Of a stretch of 64,000 nt of DNA, positions 62,736-64,000 are shown piece after piece (position 1 is the first letter of the stretch; every line of letters begins with the position of its first letter). The notes under the pieces were generated by a model. The model made no database searches. It was not told where the DNA came from and saw nothing but the letters and a program-made list of their open reading frames with translations. This stretch comes from Streptomyces sp. NBC_01335 (GTDB lineage: Bacteria > Actinomycetota > Actinomycetes > Streptomycetales > Streptomycetaceae). The translations under genes and the position numbers were made by a program. The stretch lies in assembly GCF_035953295.1 (NCBI RefSeq), contig NZ_CP108370.1, positions 7,921,001 through 7,985,000 of the forward strand. The letters are read 5' to 3'.

Positions 62736-63638
62736 TCACGTCCACCTCCTGGCCACGGCCCTCTCCACCGCCCCGAGCACCGCGTCGGTCGCCTTGCCGA
62801 GCAGGGCCAGCAGCACGATCGCCAGCAGCAGGACGTCGGTCCGCCCGGTGTTCTGACTGTCGATCAGGAGGAAGCCCAGACCCATGGACGAAGCGATGAG
62901 CTCGGCCGCGACCAGGAAGAGCCACCCCTGGGCGAGCCCCAGCCGCAGCCCCGACAGCACCGACGGCGCCGCCGCGGGGATCAGCACCTGGGCGAGCAGC
63001 GCGGGGCCCCGACGGCCGTAGGCGTGGCCCAGCTCGTGGAGACCGGGATCGGCGTGGTCGAGCGCCGAGGCCACCGTCGTGTAGACGGGGAAGAAGGCGC
63101 CGACGGCCACCAGCGTGATCTTCGGCGTCTCGCCGATGCCGAGCCAGAGCAGCAGCAACGGCACCCACGCCAGCGACGGTACGGCGCGCAGCGCCTGGAA
63201 GGTCGGGCCCAGCAGCCGGCGCACCGCCGTCGAGAGCCCGACCAGACCCCCCAGTACGAGTCCGGCCCCGGCCCCGGCGGAGAAGCCCAACAGGACCCGC
63301 TGCACGCTGATCGCCACGTGGTGGAGGAGTTCGCCCCGCTCCCAGAGCACCCGGGCGGCGCGGGCCACCGCCGACGGCTCGGGCAGCTGGCTCGGCGAGT
63401 AGGCCCCCGACCGCGCCGCCGTGTTCCAGACGACGAGGAGCGCCACCGGCACCAGCAGCCCCACCGCCACGCGCCCGGCCGCCCGCCCGGTGGCGGCGAG
63501 CCGCTCACCGCCACCGCGCGCACGCCGCCCGGAGACCGACGAGGTGACCGAGCCGGATGCCGGAGCGTCCCGGCCCGTCACCGCCTCCGCCTTCTTCCCG
63601 GTCCGGGAGGTGGCCATCTCCGTGGTGTCGGCGCTCAC
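62736..63638 (-). CDS. ssuC: Aliphatic sulfonate/taurine-type ABC transporter permease
   Basis: 300 residues with a polar N-terminal tail of about 55 residues, then six spans of the SsuC/TauC/NitT permease family. Markers are LPEPSAVARAARVLWERGELLHHV, the ISVQRVLLGFSAGAGAGLVLG region, RAVPSLAWVPLLLLWLGIGETPK and the EAA-type loop near LHELGHAYGRRGPALLAQVLIPAAAPSVLSG (split). Its ATG at 63638 overlaps the ssuA stop by 4 nt. The ATPase partner is not in the window. It imports organosulfonates or related sulfur sources; nitrate or thiamine-precursor substrates are less likely given the neighbours. Confidence 0.88.
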   Translation of the reverse strand: MSADTTEMATSRTGKKAEAVTGRDAPASGSVTSSVSGRRARGGGERLAATGRAAGRVAVGLLVPVALLVVWNTAARSGAYSPSQLPEPSAVARAARVLWERGELLHHVAISVQRVLLGFSAGAGAGLVLGGLVGLSTAVRRLLGPTFQALRAVPSLAWVPLLLLWLGIGETPKITLVAVGAFFPVYTTVASALDHADPGLHELGHAYGRRGPALLAQVLIPAAAPSVLSGLRLGLAQGWLFLVAAELIASSMGLGFLLIDSQNTGRTDVLLLAIVLLALLGKATDAVLGAVERAVARRWT

Positions 63639-64000
63639 GAGGGGTCCGCCTTCCGCGCGTACTCGGGGAGGAAGAGCGAGTCCAGCGCGCCGTCGACGGC
63701 CTCGCGGTCGGGCACCAGGTTCTCCTCCACGAGGACCGGCGCGATCCGGTCGAGGACCGCGCGCTGCTCGCCGCCGGGGACGGGGGAGATGTCGAGCTCG
63801 GTGCGCCCGGTCAGTTGCTGCCTGGCGACGGCCTCGCTCACCTTGGACTCCTTCGCCAGCAGGCGCACGGCCTCGTCCGGGTGGGCGATGATCCAGGCCC
63901 GGGCCTTCTCGTAACCGTCCACGACCGTCTGGACCAGCTCCGGGTGCTTCTGTTCGAAGTCCGCGGAGACGTTGAGGAAGCCGTACGAGTTGAACGCGAG
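63635..64000 (-). CDS. ssuA: Sulfonate-type ABC substrate-binding protein, C-terminal part
   Basis: The frame enters from the right edge, so only the last 121 residues are seen. FNSYGFLNVSADFEQKHPEL is followed by a VDGYEKARAWIIAHPDEAVR segment. That arrangement, a binding-pocket strand then a helix with an xxxYxxAxxWIxxHPDEA motif, is typical of SsuA/TauA-type NMT1-like binding proteins. It ends LPEYARKADPS and overlaps ssuC by 4 nt. Confidence 0.8.
   Translation of the reverse strand, partial: LAFNSYGFLNVSADFEQKHPELVQTVVDGYEKARAWIIAHPDEAVRLLAKESKVSEAVARQQLTGRTELDISPVPGGEQRAVLDRIAPVLVEENLVPDREAVDGALDSLFLPEYARKADPS

Noticed and set aside
1-64000. tRNA or rRNA genes
   Set aside because: No T-loop GGTTCGAATCC-type motif with matching cloverleaf arms and no rRNA-like conserved stretch was noticed on either strand; a covariance-model scan would be decisive.

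Overview
The window is high-GC actinobacterial DNA and almost certainly comes from a Streptomyces chromosome. Signs are GC-saturated third codon positions, frequent GTG starts, ATGA overlaps, Sec/Tat-exported polymer-degrading enzymes with carbohydrate-binding modules, DasR-type chitinase boxes, and the actinobacterial R-H-V-D-L leader-peptide motif. I saw no rRNA, tRNA or CRISPR array.

1-28.4 kb is a plant/fungal polymer utilisation block. It opens with the N-terminal 747 residues of a secreted discoidin/CARDB/beta-helix enzyme. A complete L-arabinose regulon follows: a LacI-type regulator, araD, and a six-gene leftward operon (a YtfQ-type binding protein, ATPase, two permeases, an aldose 1-epimerase and a GH127 beta-L-arabinofuranosidase). 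The rightward araB-araA pair completes it. Three near-identical boxes (TGTTAGCGCTCACA type) sit on the -10 regions of the three arabinose promoters. Next come a PGM1-like ATP-grasp peptide ligase, a GH18 chitinase with two dre-like boxes, a secreted protein of unknown function, a PL1 pectate lyase, a cysteine synthase and a DUF1684 protein.

28.7-33.0 kb is a sulfur-type locus. A short leader peptide and a U-tailed terminator precede an MFS transporter and two LLM flavin monooxygenases. A divergent LysR / NTF2-like pair follows.

34.7-40.8 kb is an insertion-sequence landing zone. It holds an IS5 remnant, an IS21 istB remnant, an IS630-family transposase, a frameshifted IS5-family transposase, and an IS630-family element with recognisable ends flanked by TA. 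Between them lie a dienelactone-hydrolase-like gene and poorly known genes.

41-54.3 kb is mixed: an OMP-decarboxylase homologue with altered active-site residues, an LLM-hemerythrin fusion, a DHA2-type MFS pump divergent from a MarR regulator, a membrane-anchored EEP hydrolase, a winged-helix protein, MurJ and a large subtilisin.

54.4-64 kb is a second, larger sulfur-scavenging locus read leftward. A truncated ssuA-ssuC pair is followed by a seven-cysteine small ORF. Then come a polar amino-acid ABC importer, an FAD amine oxidase, a GNAT acetyltransferase and the same LLM pair seen at 30.5-33 kb. Its content resembles the Bacillus subtilis ytm/ytn and yxe operons, which acetylate, oxidise and de-acetylate S-substituted cysteines. 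The two leader ORFs suggest that cysteine supply controls both LLM loci by attenuation; this is inference.
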